From Bacteroides sp. (GTDB taxonomy: Bacteria > Bacteroidota > Bacteroidia > Bacteroidales > GCA-2748055), in contig DSEO01000261.1 in the NCBI GenBank assembly GCA_011056635.1, positions 1 through 59,255 of the forward strand: a stretch of DNA of 59,255 bases, given 5' to 3'. The position numbers and the translations under genes were made by a program. The number at the start of each line of letters is the position of its first letter. Within the stretch, counting starts at the first letter, position 1. Positions 1-8,759 of this stretch are shown here, one piece after another. The notes below the pieces were generated by a model, which saw nothing but the letters and a program-made list of their open reading frames with translations, searched no databases and was not told the DNA's origin.

Positions 1-2
1 CG

Positions 3-1892
3 GGGAAAGTACTTCAATGGGCTGTCCTGCATAAAGGGCAGCAGATCATTGTCCCTTCCCCTGCCTCCATGCAGATTCAGACAGATACGGGATCGGATAA
101 AATTGAAGTGCTGGGAGAAAATGTGCGGGTCTCCTCCTCCAATACAGAAGAGATCGACACAGAGATCCTCCCGGTCAATTACATAAAAAGGGTGGTCCCC
201 GACCGGTATAACCAGCTGACCATACACTGCAGAGGGAATTACGGGATCATCTTCAGGGCCTATCATGATGCCGTGGCTTACCGGTTCTTCCTGGAAAGAA
301 AGGGAGAGGTGGTGATCCTGAATGAAACGGCCAATTTTAATTTTCCGGAAGACCATATGGCTTTTATCCCCTACATGTGGGATTACAGGGATGGCCGCAT
401 ATTCAACTGTTCATTCGAGTCCCTGTATGACGAGCACCGTATCTCGCAATTTAAGCAGGACTCCCTGGCTTTCCTGCCGCTGCTGGTGGACCCGGGCAAC
501 GGAAAGAAAGTGGTGATCCTGGAAGCGGACCTGGAGGATTATCCCGGGATGTTCCTGGACCTGAATCATACAGGGAAAGGGTTCCGTGGAGTATTTGCCC
601 CCTATCCGCTGGAAGCAGAACGTGTAGGAAGAAATTACATTCCCACGCAAAGGGCCGGTTATATTGCACGGACGCAGGGGACGCGCCTCTTTCCCTGGCG
701 GGTCATTGTGATCAGTGAACAGGACAGGGAATTGCTGGACAAGGACATTGTGCAGCAACTGGCATCGCCTTCCCGGATTGAAGATCCTTCCTGGATAGAG
801 CCGGGTCAGGCGGCCTGGGAATGGTGGAATGACTGGAATATTTCCCGTGTGGATTTCAGGGCCGGACAGAATACTGACACCTATAAATATTATATTGATT
901 TTGCCGCAGACAATGGGCTGCGCTACATGATCATTGACGAGGGATGGTCTGTCAGGGGTGACCTGACGGGCACCGTATCCCACGTAGATCTTCCCGCAAT
1001 CATTGAATATGCCACTCTCCGGGGGGTCGGGATTATTCTCTGGGCTACCTGGCTGGATATCCTGCAGCAGATGGATGTGGTTTTTCCCCTGTACGCGGCC
1101 ATGGGCGTGAAGGGTTTTAAAATAGATTTTATTGACCGTGATGACCAGATAGCGGTGGCCTCCACCTATGAAATTGCTGAAAAAGCGGCTGAACACCACC
1201 TGCTTGTGGACTTTCACGGGGTGTTCAAGCCAACCGGACTGCAGCGCACCTATCCCAACGTGGTGGGATATGAAGGGGTGAAAGGGCTTGAAAATGTGAA
1301 ATGGGCCCACGAAGACGTGCCCCGGTATGACGTGACCATCCCCTTCATCCGCATGATGGCCGGTCCCATGGACTATACCCCGGGTGCCATGCGAAATGCC
1401 AGCAGGCATAACTTCCGGGCCATCCATTCAACTCCCATGAGCCAGGGCACCCGTTGCCATCAGATGGCCATGTACGTGATCTATGAGGTTCCCTTTCAGA
1501 TTCTTGCGGACAATCCGACCAACTACATGAAGGAACAGGAATGTACCGGATTTATTGCAAATATCCCCACAACGTACGATGAAACCCGGGCACTGGACGG
1601 AAAAGTGGGAGAATATGCGGTCACTGCCCGAAGAAAGGGTACCGACTGGTATGTGGGAGCCATGACCAACTGGGAGGCAAGGGAACTGATCCTGGATTTT
1701 TCATTCCTGGGGGAAGGTACCTATGAAGCTGTTGTTTTTGCGGATGGGATCAATGCGGACCGGGAGGCAACCGATTACAGAAAGGAGGTGATCCGTCTCT
1801 CAGCGGGAGACCGGCTGAAGATTCAGCTTTCCTCAGGCGGAGGCTGGGCAGCCAGGATCTATCCTGTTGATCAGACCTCCGCCGCAAAATGA
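3..1892 (+). CDS. GH97 family alpha-glycosidase, 5'-truncated by window edge
   Basis: Glycoside hydrolase family 97 (SusB-like) enzyme acting on alpha-linked sugars, probably periplasmic. The frame stays open to the left edge and the residues before the first ATG (position 69) read like the end of the GH97 N-terminal beta-sandwich, so the true start and signal peptide lie outside the window. Counting from Met69, the (beta/alpha)8 barrel begins near residue 245 (AWEWWNDW). The strand motif GFKIDFIDRDDQ puts an Asp at 353, with a Glu 55 residues later in EGVKGLE. From memory, the retaining alpha-galactosidase BT1871 has nucleophile D415 and acid/base E470, the same spacing, so the retaining subgroup is more likely than the inverting SusB type. 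The C-terminal beta domain (about 530-600) looks complete. The exact sugar is inferred, not shown. Confidence 0.9.
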   Translation, partial: GKVLQWAVLHKGQQIIVPSPASMQIQTDTGSDKIEVLGENVRVSSSNTEEIDTEILPVNYIKRVVPDRYNQLTIHCRGNYGIIFRAYHDAVAYRFFLERKGEVVILNETANFNFPEDHMAFIPYMWDYRDGRIFNCSFESLYDEHRISQFKQDSLAFLPLLVDPGNGKKVVILEADLEDYPGMFLDLNHTGKGFRGVFAPYPLEAERVGRNYIPTQRAGYIARTQGTRLFPWRVIVISEQDRELLDKDIVQQLASPSRIEDPSWIEPGQAAWEWWNDWNISRVDFRAGQNTDTYKYYIDFAADNGLRYMIIDEGWSVRGDLTGTVSHVDLPAIIEYATLRGVGIILWATWLDILQQMDVVFPLYAAMGVKGFKIDFIDRDDQIAVASTYEIAEKAAEHHLLVDFHGVFKPTGLQRTYPNVVGYEGVKGLENVKWAHEDVPRYDVTIPFIRMMAGPMDYTPGAMRNASRHNFRAIHSTPMSQGTRCHQMAMYVIYEVPFQILADNPTNYMKEQECTGFIANIPTTYDETRALDGKVGEYAVTARRKGTDWYVGAMTNWEARELILDFSFLGEGTYEAVVFADGINADREATDYRKEVIRLSAGDRLKIQLSSGGGWAARIYPVDQTSAAK

Positions 1893-1934
1893 CGTGGTCA
1901 GTTGCAGTGCACATGAATTTTGACGATTCTTGCA

Positions 1935-1942
1935 TATCTTTG
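1935..1942 (+). promoter_or_regulatory. -7 promoter box for nhaA-phr
   Basis: TATCTTTG fits the Bacteroidota -7 consensus TAnnTTTG and lies about 35 bases before the chosen nhaA start. No TTTG is seen at the expected -33 spacing, so only half of the promoter is supported. Confidence 0.45.
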
Positions 1943-1976
1943 CAGCAGAAATACCCCTGCAATCCAAGAAAGACAA

Positions 1977-3305
1977 ATGGTTAAAAGACTCCTGATCACA
2001 CCATTTCAGAAATTCGTCCGCATTGAGAGTTTCAGCGGTATACTTTTGTTTGGTGTAACAATCCTGGCCCTCATATGGGCGAACAGTTCGTTCAGAGATA
2101 CATATCATGCCATCTGGCAGTTTAAACTGGGGATCAGTGCGGAGCATTTCGAATTCTCCAAACCACTGATCCTGTGGATAAACGATGGTCTGATGGCCAT
2201 TTTCTTTTTCCTGATCGGACTTGAGATCAAGCGCGAATTGCTCATCGGGGAACTGAACAGCCTGAAGAAGGCCGCTTTCCCCTTGTTTGCAGCCGTGGGC
2301 GGCATGCTGGTGCCCATTGCATTCTTCTTCCTGCTGAACCGGGATCCCGGGACAAGAAATGCCTGGGGGATCAGCATGGCCACGGATATTGCATTTTCAC
2401 TGGCCATTATCACACTGCTGGGAAAAAGGGTACCCCTGAGCCTGAAAATTTTCCTGACAGCATTCGCCATCGTGGATGACCTGGGAGCCGTGATGGTGAT
2501 CGCCATATTTTACAGTTCGAGCATCAAATGGATGCTGCTGATATATGCTGTGATCCTCCTGATCATATTGTATATTCTGGCTTACCGGGCAATCCATGCC
2601 AAATACCTCATCCTGGCATTCGGGATCGTAATCTGGTTTCTTTTTTTGAAGGCCGGCATCCATCCCACCATTGCGGGGGTACTCCTTGCTTTTGCCGTAC
2701 CCATCAGGCAGAAGATCGATATCAAGACATATTCGGACAGGCTCTGTCAGCTCAGCGACAAGATCAAGGCTGCCGCTGACAATGACAAACCCATACTGAC
2801 CAATGAGCAGATTGAAGAACTGGACAACCTGGAAGACTGGACAAGCCTGGTGCAATCTCCGCTGCAGCAACTGGAACACAAACTCCATAACTGGGTCGCT
2901 TTCCTGATCATGCCGCTGTTTGCCCTCTCCAATTCAGGTGTGGCATTCAGCGGTGAGTTAGGTCTGGATACCCGGCTGAGCAGCACCATTGCCATCAGCC
3001 TCGTGGCCGGAAAGTTTTTCGGTATTTTCCTGATGTCCTGGCTCGGAGTGAAGCTCAGACTGGCAGAACTCCCAGCGGGAGTGAATTACTGGCAGGTCGT
3101 GGGCATAGCCCTGCTGGCAGGGGTGGGATTTACCATGTCCATATTTATTGCCAACCTTGCCTTTCCCGACAATGTAGCCCTCCTGGATTCGGCCAAGGTG
3201 GGTATACTGATCGGGTCTTTTGTTGCCGGTGTGGCCGGCTATTTCGTGTTGAGACTCTCCTGTACAAAGCAGGTGGAAGATGAAGGAATACCAGTCCCCC
3301 GATGA
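1977..3305 (+). CDS. nhaA: Na+/H+ antiporter NhaA
   Basis: Inner-membrane antiporter that exchanges cytoplasmic Na+ for H+, in pH and salt homeostasis. From Met1977 the protein has 442 residues and about 12 hydrophobic segments. The family's ion-binding aspartates are visible as the DD pair at 167-168 (AFAIVDDLG), matching D163/D164 of E. coli, plus D137 in ATDIAF. A hydrophilic stretch of about 65 residues (roughly 245-310) in the middle is longer than in E. coli NhaA and is common in this phylum. An upstream in-frame ATG at 1920 would add 19 residues, but it precedes the candidate -7 box and would break the normal N-terminus, so 1977 is preferred. The stop overlaps the photolyase start (ATGA), suggesting translational coupling. 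Confidence 0.93.
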   Translation: MVKRLLITPFQKFVRIESFSGILLFGVTILALIWANSSFRDTYHAIWQFKLGISAEHFEFSKPLILWINDGLMAIFFFLIGLEIKRELLIGELNSLKKAAFPLFAAVGGMLVPIAFFFLLNRDPGTRNAWGISMATDIAFSLAIITLLGKRVPLSLKIFLTAFAIVDDLGAVMVIAIFYSSSIKWMLLIYAVILLIILYILAYRAIHAKYLILAFGIVIWFLFLKAGIHPTIAGVLLAFAVPIRQKIDIKTYSDRLCQLSDKIKAAADNDKPILTNEQIEELDNLEDWTSLVQSPLQQLEHKLHNWVAFLIMPLFALSNSGVAFSGELGLDTRLSSTIAISLVAGKFFGIFLMSWLGVKLRLAELPAGVNYWQVVGIALLAGVGFTMSIFIANLAFPDNVALLDSAKVGILIGSFVAGVAGYFVLRLSCTKQVEDEGIPVPR

Positions 3306-4588
3306 AAATATCCATATGCTGGTTCAGGCGTGACCTGAGGCTTGATGACAATACGGCATTGCATCATGCCCTGGAGTCGGATTTGCCTGTGATGGCCCTG
3401 TTCATTTTTGACCGGAACATCCTGCATGAACTCGATGCTGACGATCCCAGGGTAACCTTCATACACCAGAACCTCCGGTCCATCCACGAGCGGCTTAAAA
3501 AATACGGAAGTTCCCTGCTGGTCCTGCATGGGGATCCCGTGAAGATCTGGAAGGAACTGACCGTCAGATATGAGATTGGAAAAGTATTCGTGAACCGGGA
3601 TTATGAGCCCTATGCCCTGGAAAGAGATCTCAAAGTTGAATTGCTTGTCAGCAAAAAGAACATTCAGTGGCACTCCTGCAAGGATCAGGTCATTTTTGAG
3701 AAAAACGAAATATTAAAAAAAGACGGTTCACCCTATACGGTCTTTACGCCATATAAAAACAGGTGGTTGCAGCAGTTTAAAACGAATGCATCTATGACTC
3801 CGGGAAATTCCCGCTCCGGCGCTTTTCTGAAATTCGATCATGCTTTCCCGGAACTCGGTGCAATTGGATTTCAGGAGTCCGCCATCAAAGTCAGGGAATA
3901 CGATCTTTCCGGTTTGGACGACTATGCGGATACAAGGGATTACCCGGCGGCAGACACCACGACCTACCTGGGTCCCCATCTCAGATTCGGCACGGTCAGT
4001 ATCCGGCAGGTGATCTCACACCTGGGCGACGCACACGGGGTGTTCCTCGGTGAACTGATCTGGAGGGAGTTTTTCATGCAGGTCCTCTTTCATTACCCGG
4101 ATGTGGTCAGCCAGAATTTCCGTCCAAAGTACAACGGTATCACGTGGAGGAACCATGAAGCGGAATTTGAGAAATGGTGCGGTGGAAATACGGGTTACCC
4201 GATGGTTGATGCCGGTATGCGGCAACTGAACCACACCGGTTTCATGCATAACAGGGTCCGGATGGTGGCAGCCAGCTTCCTTTGCAAACACCTGCTGATC
4301 GACTGGAGGTGGGGAGAATCCTATTTTGCCGAAAAACTCCTGGATTATGAACTTTCATCGAATAATGGCAACTGGCAATGGGCTGCTGGTACCGGATGCG
4401 ATGCGGCTCCTTATTTCAGGGTGTTCAATCCTTCGGAGCAGATGAAAAAATTTGACCCGGATCAGGCCTACGTAAAAAAATGGGTCCCTGAATTTGGCAC
4501 TTCCGGCTACGGTGCTCCCATGGTGAACCATCCATTCGCCAGGTCCAGGGCGCTGGAAACCTATAAAAAGGGGATCATGATATTTTAG
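3302..4588 (+). CDS. phrB: Deoxyribodipyrimidine photolyase (class I, FAD-dependent)
   Basis: Light-driven repair enzyme that splits UV-induced pyrimidine dimers using FAD and an antenna cofactor. The 428 residues follow the photolyase/cryptochrome plan: an alpha/beta antenna domain opening with WFRRDLRLDDN (8-18), then the helical FAD domain with LIWREFFMQVL, the GYPMVDAGMRQL helix, the NNGNWQWAAGTG stretch and GCDAAPYFRVFNP. The aromatic residues of the electron-transfer chain (WRWGE, WQWAA) are present. Length is usual for bacterial class I enzymes. It starts inside the nhaA stop codon (4-base overlap). A DASH-type cryptochrome is less likely because DASH proteins are usually longer, but the exact substrate is inferred. 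Confidence 0.93.
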   Translation: MKISICWFRRDLRLDDNTALHHALESDLPVMALFIFDRNILHELDADDPRVTFIHQNLRSIHERLKKYGSSLLVLHGDPVKIWKELTVRYEIGKVFVNRDYEPYALERDLKVELLVSKKNIQWHSCKDQVIFEKNEILKKDGSPYTVFTPYKNRWLQQFKTNASMTPGNSRSGAFLKFDHAFPELGAIGFQESAIKVREYDLSGLDDYADTRDYPAADTTTYLGPHLRFGTVSIRQVISHLGDAHGVFLGELIWREFFMQVLFHYPDVVSQNFRPKYNGITWRNHEAEFEKWCGGNTGYPMVDAGMRQLNHTGFMHNRVRMVAASFLCKHLLIDWRWGESYFAEKLLDYELSSNNGNWQWAAGTGCDAAPYFRVFNPSEQMKKFDPDQAYVKKWVPEFGTSGYGAPMVNHPFARSRALETYKKGIMIF

Positions 4589-4774
4589 TTTTATATATTT
4601 TTTGCACTCCGCTTATAAAAATATATATTTACAATATTAAAAAATAAATAATTCCCGCTTTCTTTTATAAACCGCACAATATCTTCAATTTACATCATAT
4701 TCGATTCTTTACTGCAGGCGATCTCGAATTATCTTTCGGATTGCGTCTTTATTTATTAAACTTAAAAATGATAC

Positions 4775-5377
4775 ATGGAAACACTCAGACTTCCGGACTC
4801 GGAGCTTTCCGAGATGAAACAGTTTTACCTTGAGGAGTATGAAAGAACGGAAAAAAAACTGCAGCACATTAAAAATGTTCTGACCAGGCTCGGGGTAACC
4901 GAACAGGACCTGTTTACCGGGATTCCTCAGATGCAAGCGGATTTAGCGGGAAAAACCAGAACCGGTCAGGGTCAGCCGGCCGCCAGGAAATCACCCGGGA
5001 CATCCACCGTCAGAAAATCAAAGAAAACAGGCAGAAAATCAAAATGGGAGTTGCTGATCATGAAACGGATGCGGCAGATTGACAGGCCCGTGACCTATGA
5101 TGAGCTGACCGATGAGATCATGACATTTTCCAAGTTGCCGGAGAGTAAAAGAAAAAGCACGAAACAGGCGGTTGTCAATGTCATATTCCGGCTCAGGAAC
5201 CGGGATCAGAAACTGGACACTTTCTCCATCGGTACCCGGGAAAAGTATATTGCACTGAAAAGCTGGTTCGAAAAACCCGGCGAAATTAAAAAAGAGTACG
5301 CTGCAAAAATTGAAAGACCGGAACCTGCAAAAAAAAGAAGGACCGCTAAGTCCGGCCCCCGTAAAAAGAAAGCGTAA
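4775..5377 (+). CDS. Lysine-rich protein with HARE-HTH-like winged helix
   Basis: Unassigned 200-residue basic protein. Three parts can be seen: an N-terminal amphipathic helix likely to form a coiled coil (1-45, ending KKLQHIKNVLTRLG); a Lys/Arg/Ser linker (60-90); and a compact domain (91-165) followed by a Lys/Arg/Pro tail ending PRKKKA. The compact domain starts KWELLIMKRM, continues RPVTYDELTDEIM and KQAVVNVIFRLRNRD, and closes with REKYIALKSWF. This order (helix, 'P-x-T-Y-x-E-L', recognition helix, beta-wing ending 'F-A-L') resembles the HARE-HTH winged-helix domain, known mainly from chromatin and restriction proteins. DNA binding is therefore likely; the cellular role is unknown. An AT-rich gap of 186 bases precedes it, with no clear promoter. 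The next gene starts 2 bases after its stop. Confidence 0.75.
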   Translation: METLRLPDSELSEMKQFYLEEYERTEKKLQHIKNVLTRLGVTEQDLFTGIPQMQADLAGKTRTGQGQPAARKSPGTSTVRKSKKTGRKSKWELLIMKRMRQIDRPVTYDELTDEIMTFSKLPESKRKSTKQAVVNVIFRLRNRDQKLDTFSIGTREKYIALKSWFEKPGEIKKEYAAKIERPEPAKKRRTAKSGPRKKKA

Positions 5378-5378
5378 A

Positions 5379-6740
5379 ATGCGCTGGTTTCCGATCCCGG
5401 GATTGATATTGCTGATCGGTATCCCGTTTTCCTTTCTTTCTTTTGAGGAACCGACATCCCATGCAAACAGGTGGTTCAAACACCATACCGTTTCCCTTGA
5501 TCTCCCGGCAGGGGCTCATGTCAGGTACGGCACTCCTGCGGTGGCTGATTTCGATCGTGACGGAGACCTGGATTTTGCAGTCTCCGTGGCAGGGGGTCCG
5601 CTCTACTGGTTCGAATTAAAAGAATCCTTCATCTGGCAACAGCACGAGATCGGATCCGTTCCCACCGTGCAACTGGGCGGAGGAGCCTTCGACGTGGACC
5701 GGGATGGCTGGACGGACATTGTGACGGGAGGACACTGGTTCAGGAACTCCATAAAACAAGCAGAGGAAGCGTTTACGCGATACCGTTACGATCCCGCCAT
5801 TGACCGTGAGATACATGATCTTGTTTTTGCAGATATGAACGGGGATGGCAGCAAGGACCTGGTGGTGCTGGGTGATCTGGAAGGTTGTTTCTGGTACGAT
5901 ATACCCTTTGATCCTGTTACAGATACCGTATGGGAAAAGCACCTGATCACCATGGACGTGGTGAACCACCGGGCAGATATCCACGGAGGTTTTTTTCCCG
6001 GAGGGATCGGGGATCTGGATATGGATGGCGATGCGGATGTAGTGTTGCCGGGGAGGTGGTACCGAAACGAAGCCCGGGGCAAGACCTGGACCAGTCATCT
6101 TCTGCCCTTCGGCAGCGTGGGTTACTGGGGACTTTCGGCCAGAAGCTGGATCGTTGACATGGACGGTGACGGCGATCCGGATATTGTTATGACGGACTGC
6201 GACCAGGTGGGTTCACGGGGAGCCTGGCTGGAAAATGACGGGCGGTCCGATCCTGCTTTCACAGTCCACGTACTGCCCGTGAAAGCCCCGGGCATAAGGG
6301 GTTCATTCCACTCTCTCTGGGTGGATGATTTCGATCGTGACGGCGACCTGGACATTTTTACCATGGAACAGGAGGATGCATCTATCCTGCCCCGGGGAAC
6401 AACAATGAGGGCATTCATTTGGGAGAACATGGACGGCAAAGGAGTCGAATTTGCCGAGCGGATTGTGCTGGACATGAATATCGGGGGACATGATGTGATT
6501 TTCGGCGATGCGGACGGGGACGGAGATATGGACGCTTATGTAAAGGTCTGGAGCGCGTACCGGCAAAACTCCTGTGGGGGAAAGCCACATGTGGATTTCC
6601 TGGAAAACCTTGCCATTGACTGCATGAAATGTGATCAGTCAGGTTCCGTAATGCCCCTGAAGCTGTCGGTACGGAACGGAGAAGCCGGAAGGTCTGCCGA
6701 ATTGACCAGGTTGCATTCCGGGTTGGATGACCATCCGTAA
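5379..6740 (+). CDS. Exported FG-GAP/VCBS beta-propeller repeat protein
   Basis: Secreted or surface protein built of FG-GAP/VCBS repeats, a calcium-binding beta-propeller fold. Starting at ATG 5379 (2 bases after the upstream stop), the first 29 residues form a signal peptide (WFPIPGLILLIGIPFSF). Seven DxDxDGxxD-type loops follow across 453 residues: DFDRDGDLDF, DVDRDGWTDI, DMNGDGSKDL, DMDGDADV, DMDGDGDPDI, DFDRDGDLDI and DADGDGDMDAY. No catalytic domain is visible, so a binding or scaffold role is inferred. An alternative ATG at 5310 would place 23 basic residues before the signal peptide and is rejected. The last 35 or so codons run antisense into the 3' end of the esterase gene and look like a tail gained by stop loss. 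Confidence 0.8.
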   Translation: MRWFPIPGLILLIGIPFSFLSFEEPTSHANRWFKHHTVSLDLPAGAHVRYGTPAVADFDRDGDLDFAVSVAGGPLYWFELKESFIWQQHEIGSVPTVQLGGGAFDVDRDGWTDIVTGGHWFRNSIKQAEEAFTRYRYDPAIDREIHDLVFADMNGDGSKDLVVLGDLEGCFWYDIPFDPVTDTVWEKHLITMDVVNHRADIHGGFFPGGIGDLDMDGDADVVLPGRWYRNEARGKTWTSHLLPFGSVGYWGLSARSWIVDMDGDGDPDIVMTDCDQVGSRGAWLENDGRSDPAFTVHVLPVKAPGIRGSFHSLWVDDFDRDGDLDIFTMEQEDASILPRGTTMRAFIWENMDGKGVEFAERIVLDMNIGGHDVIFGDADGDGDMDAYVKVWSAYRQNSCGGKPHVDFLENLAIDCMKCDQSGSVMPLKLSVRNGEAGRSAELTRLHSGLDDHP

Positions 6741-8623
6741 CGGACCGCTACCGGTTCACCGATCCCCGGGGCCCAAACCTGCACCTTGTTACCCCTGATT
6801 TCAGCCTCCGCCCAAACGAACTCCCTGTCCTTCCCGCAAATGGAGAATCCCTTCAGTTCCCCGCCATCAGCTGTTTTCAGCCCGTCATACACATAATCAA
6901 ATGACACCTCGATCAAATTTCCCTGGATCTCCATGCCTGCATACAGGGGTCCGCTGTACGGGATATCCTGGCCGTAAGCAATAGCCAGAGCATGAAGCGC
7001 CAACCGTTTACCTACGTCCTGTTTATTCCCGGGGTGGATGTCCAGCGCATCTCCGATGTCAATGGTTACCGCCATCCCCGTGTTGGGTAAAGCAAGGGCC
7101 ATGGCCTGTGCCTCCCTGAGCTCTGCCCATGTATCTTCCACGGGGGTTTCATTACGCCTCAGGTAATTGGCCAGCTGTACAAAGAAGAACGGGAAGTCGC
7201 CCTGTCCCCATAACTGTCTCCAGTCCGTGATCAATGCCCGGAAAAGGCGGCGATACTGGAAAGCCCTTCCCGCATTGCTTTCTCCCTGGTACCAGATGCT
7301 CCCCCTGATGGTAAAAGGCACAAGGGGATGTATCATCCCATTGAACAAAACCGTGGGCTGGTTGGGATCGAACGGTGATACGGGAATGGTCTTCACATCC
7401 TCAAAATCGAATCCTTTCTTTGCTTTCCAGCTTGTTGCGATGGGAATGGATTGACCCAGGGAGGATCTGATGGCAAATTGTGTCGCTTCTCCCATGAAAC
7501 CACCCCCACCGCCGGTATCCATGATCCTGATCACGATGGTGTTGGTTCCCGCAACAGCCACTCCTTCAGGTATTTCGTATTCCCGGGGGACATCCCATGC
7601 CCTGCTCTCCCCTACTTTTACCCCGTTCACCCAGGCCTGGTCCCAATCATCGGGTGCGCTGTAACAGAGTGTCAGGTCACTGCTGGCCATGAACGGGGAA
7701 AGCTCCACTGCTTTGACGAACCATACGGATCCGTCAAATACGCCCAGGCCGGTTTCTTCCCACATCCTGGGAAGATCCAGGGTGAGCCAGTCCGAGGTGT
7801 CCGCTTTCCCGTTGGCAAAAACCGTATCCCCGTCTGTGATCCCGGCATCCAGTTCCCTGATCTCCTGTTCCATCTTACGCGTATCCCGAATGTATTCCGC
7901 CAGGAGACTGTCTCTTGCGGCTGCTTTTTTGGCAATGAGCTCCACCTTTTCTGAAAAGTCCTCCAGATCTTTGAGCGAACCTGCGCTCATCCATGCTTCG
8001 GCCACCGTTCCGCCCCAGGATGTATTGATCAGTCCCACGGGAACTCCCAGCTCCCGGTGGACCATTCTTCCGAAAAAATAGGCGGTGGCCGAAAAGTCAC
8101 GGACGGATTGCGGATTGCACTCCTTCCAACCTTCCGTTACCAGTGTATCCACCGGCTGGAAGGCAATATGATGCCCTACAGTGAAAAGACGCATCTCCGG
8201 GTATACAGCATTGCGAACTTCCTCCCCTGCATGATCCAAATGGGCCCAGCCGCTGATCATGGGCATTTCCATGTTGGATTGGCCTGAACAGACCCAGACT
8301 TCCCCCACCAGGACATTGTGGAAAGCCGTCCTCCGGGCTCCGGAAGTGATGACCAGGCTGTCAGGTCCCCCGTAAATTAACGGGTCAAGTACCGTTTTCC
8401 AGGTGCTGTCCCGTTCGACCCGAACCGTTTTTTCCTGGTTGCGGAACTGCACAATGACCCTGCTTCCGGGATCACCTGTCCCCCAGATGTTCACGGGAGT
8501 CTCGGCCTGCAGGACCATGTTGTCACCGAAGATATCGGCTACCTTTACCTGTCCGGGCTCACTGCAGGCGGCTAGCAGTGACAGGATGGCGAGTCCTGTA
8601 ACGCGTACGCTGTGTTTTTTCAT
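6635..8623 (-). CDS. Sialate O-acetylesterase-like SGNH hydrolase, lipoprotein
   Basis: Predicted carbohydrate esterase that removes O-acetyl groups from sialic acid or similar decorated sugars outside the inner membrane. The 662-residue product starts with a lipoprotein signal (LSLLAAC, Cys20). Then come the SGNH block with the nucleophile motif CSGQSNME (Ser116), a galactose-binding-like jelly-roll insert (about 270-380, WFVKAVELS), the oxyanion motif WYQGESNAG, and the catalytic Asp/His block DIHPGNKQDVGKR near 555. The end (LPASPFRTDSF) matches the family, so the gene is complete. It converges on the FG-GAP gene with a 106-base overlap. The 5' region holds an unusual hairpin block (8725-8879). 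Natural substrate not determined. Confidence 0.88.
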   Translation of the reverse strand: MKKHSVRVTGLAILSLLAACSEPGQVKVADIFGDNMVLQAETPVNIWGTGDPGSRVIVQFRNQEKTVRVERDSTWKTVLDPLIYGGPDSLVITSGARRTAFHNVLVGEVWVCSGQSNMEMPMISGWAHLDHAGEEVRNAVYPEMRLFTVGHHIAFQPVDTLVTEGWKECNPQSVRDFSATAYFFGRMVHRELGVPVGLINTSWGGTVAEAWMSAGSLKDLEDFSEKVELIAKKAAARDSLLAEYIRDTRKMEQEIRELDAGITDGDTVFANGKADTSDWLTLDLPRMWEETGLGVFDGSVWFVKAVELSPFMASSDLTLCYSAPDDWDQAWVNGVKVGESRAWDVPREYEIPEGVAVAGTNTIVIRIMDTGGGGGFMGEATQFAIRSSLGQSIPIATSWKAKKGFDFEDVKTIPVSPFDPNQPTVLFNGMIHPLVPFTIRGSIWYQGESNAGRAFQYRRLFRALITDWRQLWGQGDFPFFFVQLANYLRRNETPVEDTWAELREAQAMALALPNTGMAVTIDIGDALDIHPGNKQDVGKRLALHALAIAYGQDIPYSGPLYAGMEIQGNLIEVSFDYVYDGLKTADGGELKGFSICGKDREFVWAEAEIRGNKVQVWAPGIGEPVAVRYGWSSNPECNLVNSADLPASPFRTDSFRGITEPD

Positions 8624-8724
8624 GATGCTGATCAGTGTAGATTCTGGGTGTATGATTACTACCTAAAGGTAAAAATTATGTGTCAGAATTCAGCCAATGT
8701 CCGAAATTTCCGGGAGACTGGAAC

Positions 8725-8759
8725 AAAAAGGCCCACTTCAGACAATGCGAAAGTGGGCC
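8725..8759 (-). terminator. Rho-independent terminator-like hairpin upstream of the esterase
   Basis: Arms GGCCCACTT (8730-8738) and AAGTGGGCC (8751-8759) pair perfectly around a 12-base loop. The plus strand has AAAAA just left of it, so the minus-strand RNA ends in UUUUUG. It sits about 100 bases before the esterase start, i.e. within the 5' region of that gene, and not after any known minus-strand gene. Confidence 0.6.

Noticed and set aside
411..1427. Long minus-strand open frame (338 codons) opposite the GH97 gene
   Set aside because: Composition is the mirror of the GH97 codons (many His/Gly/Pro), no domain pattern, and it lies fully inside a well-supported gene.
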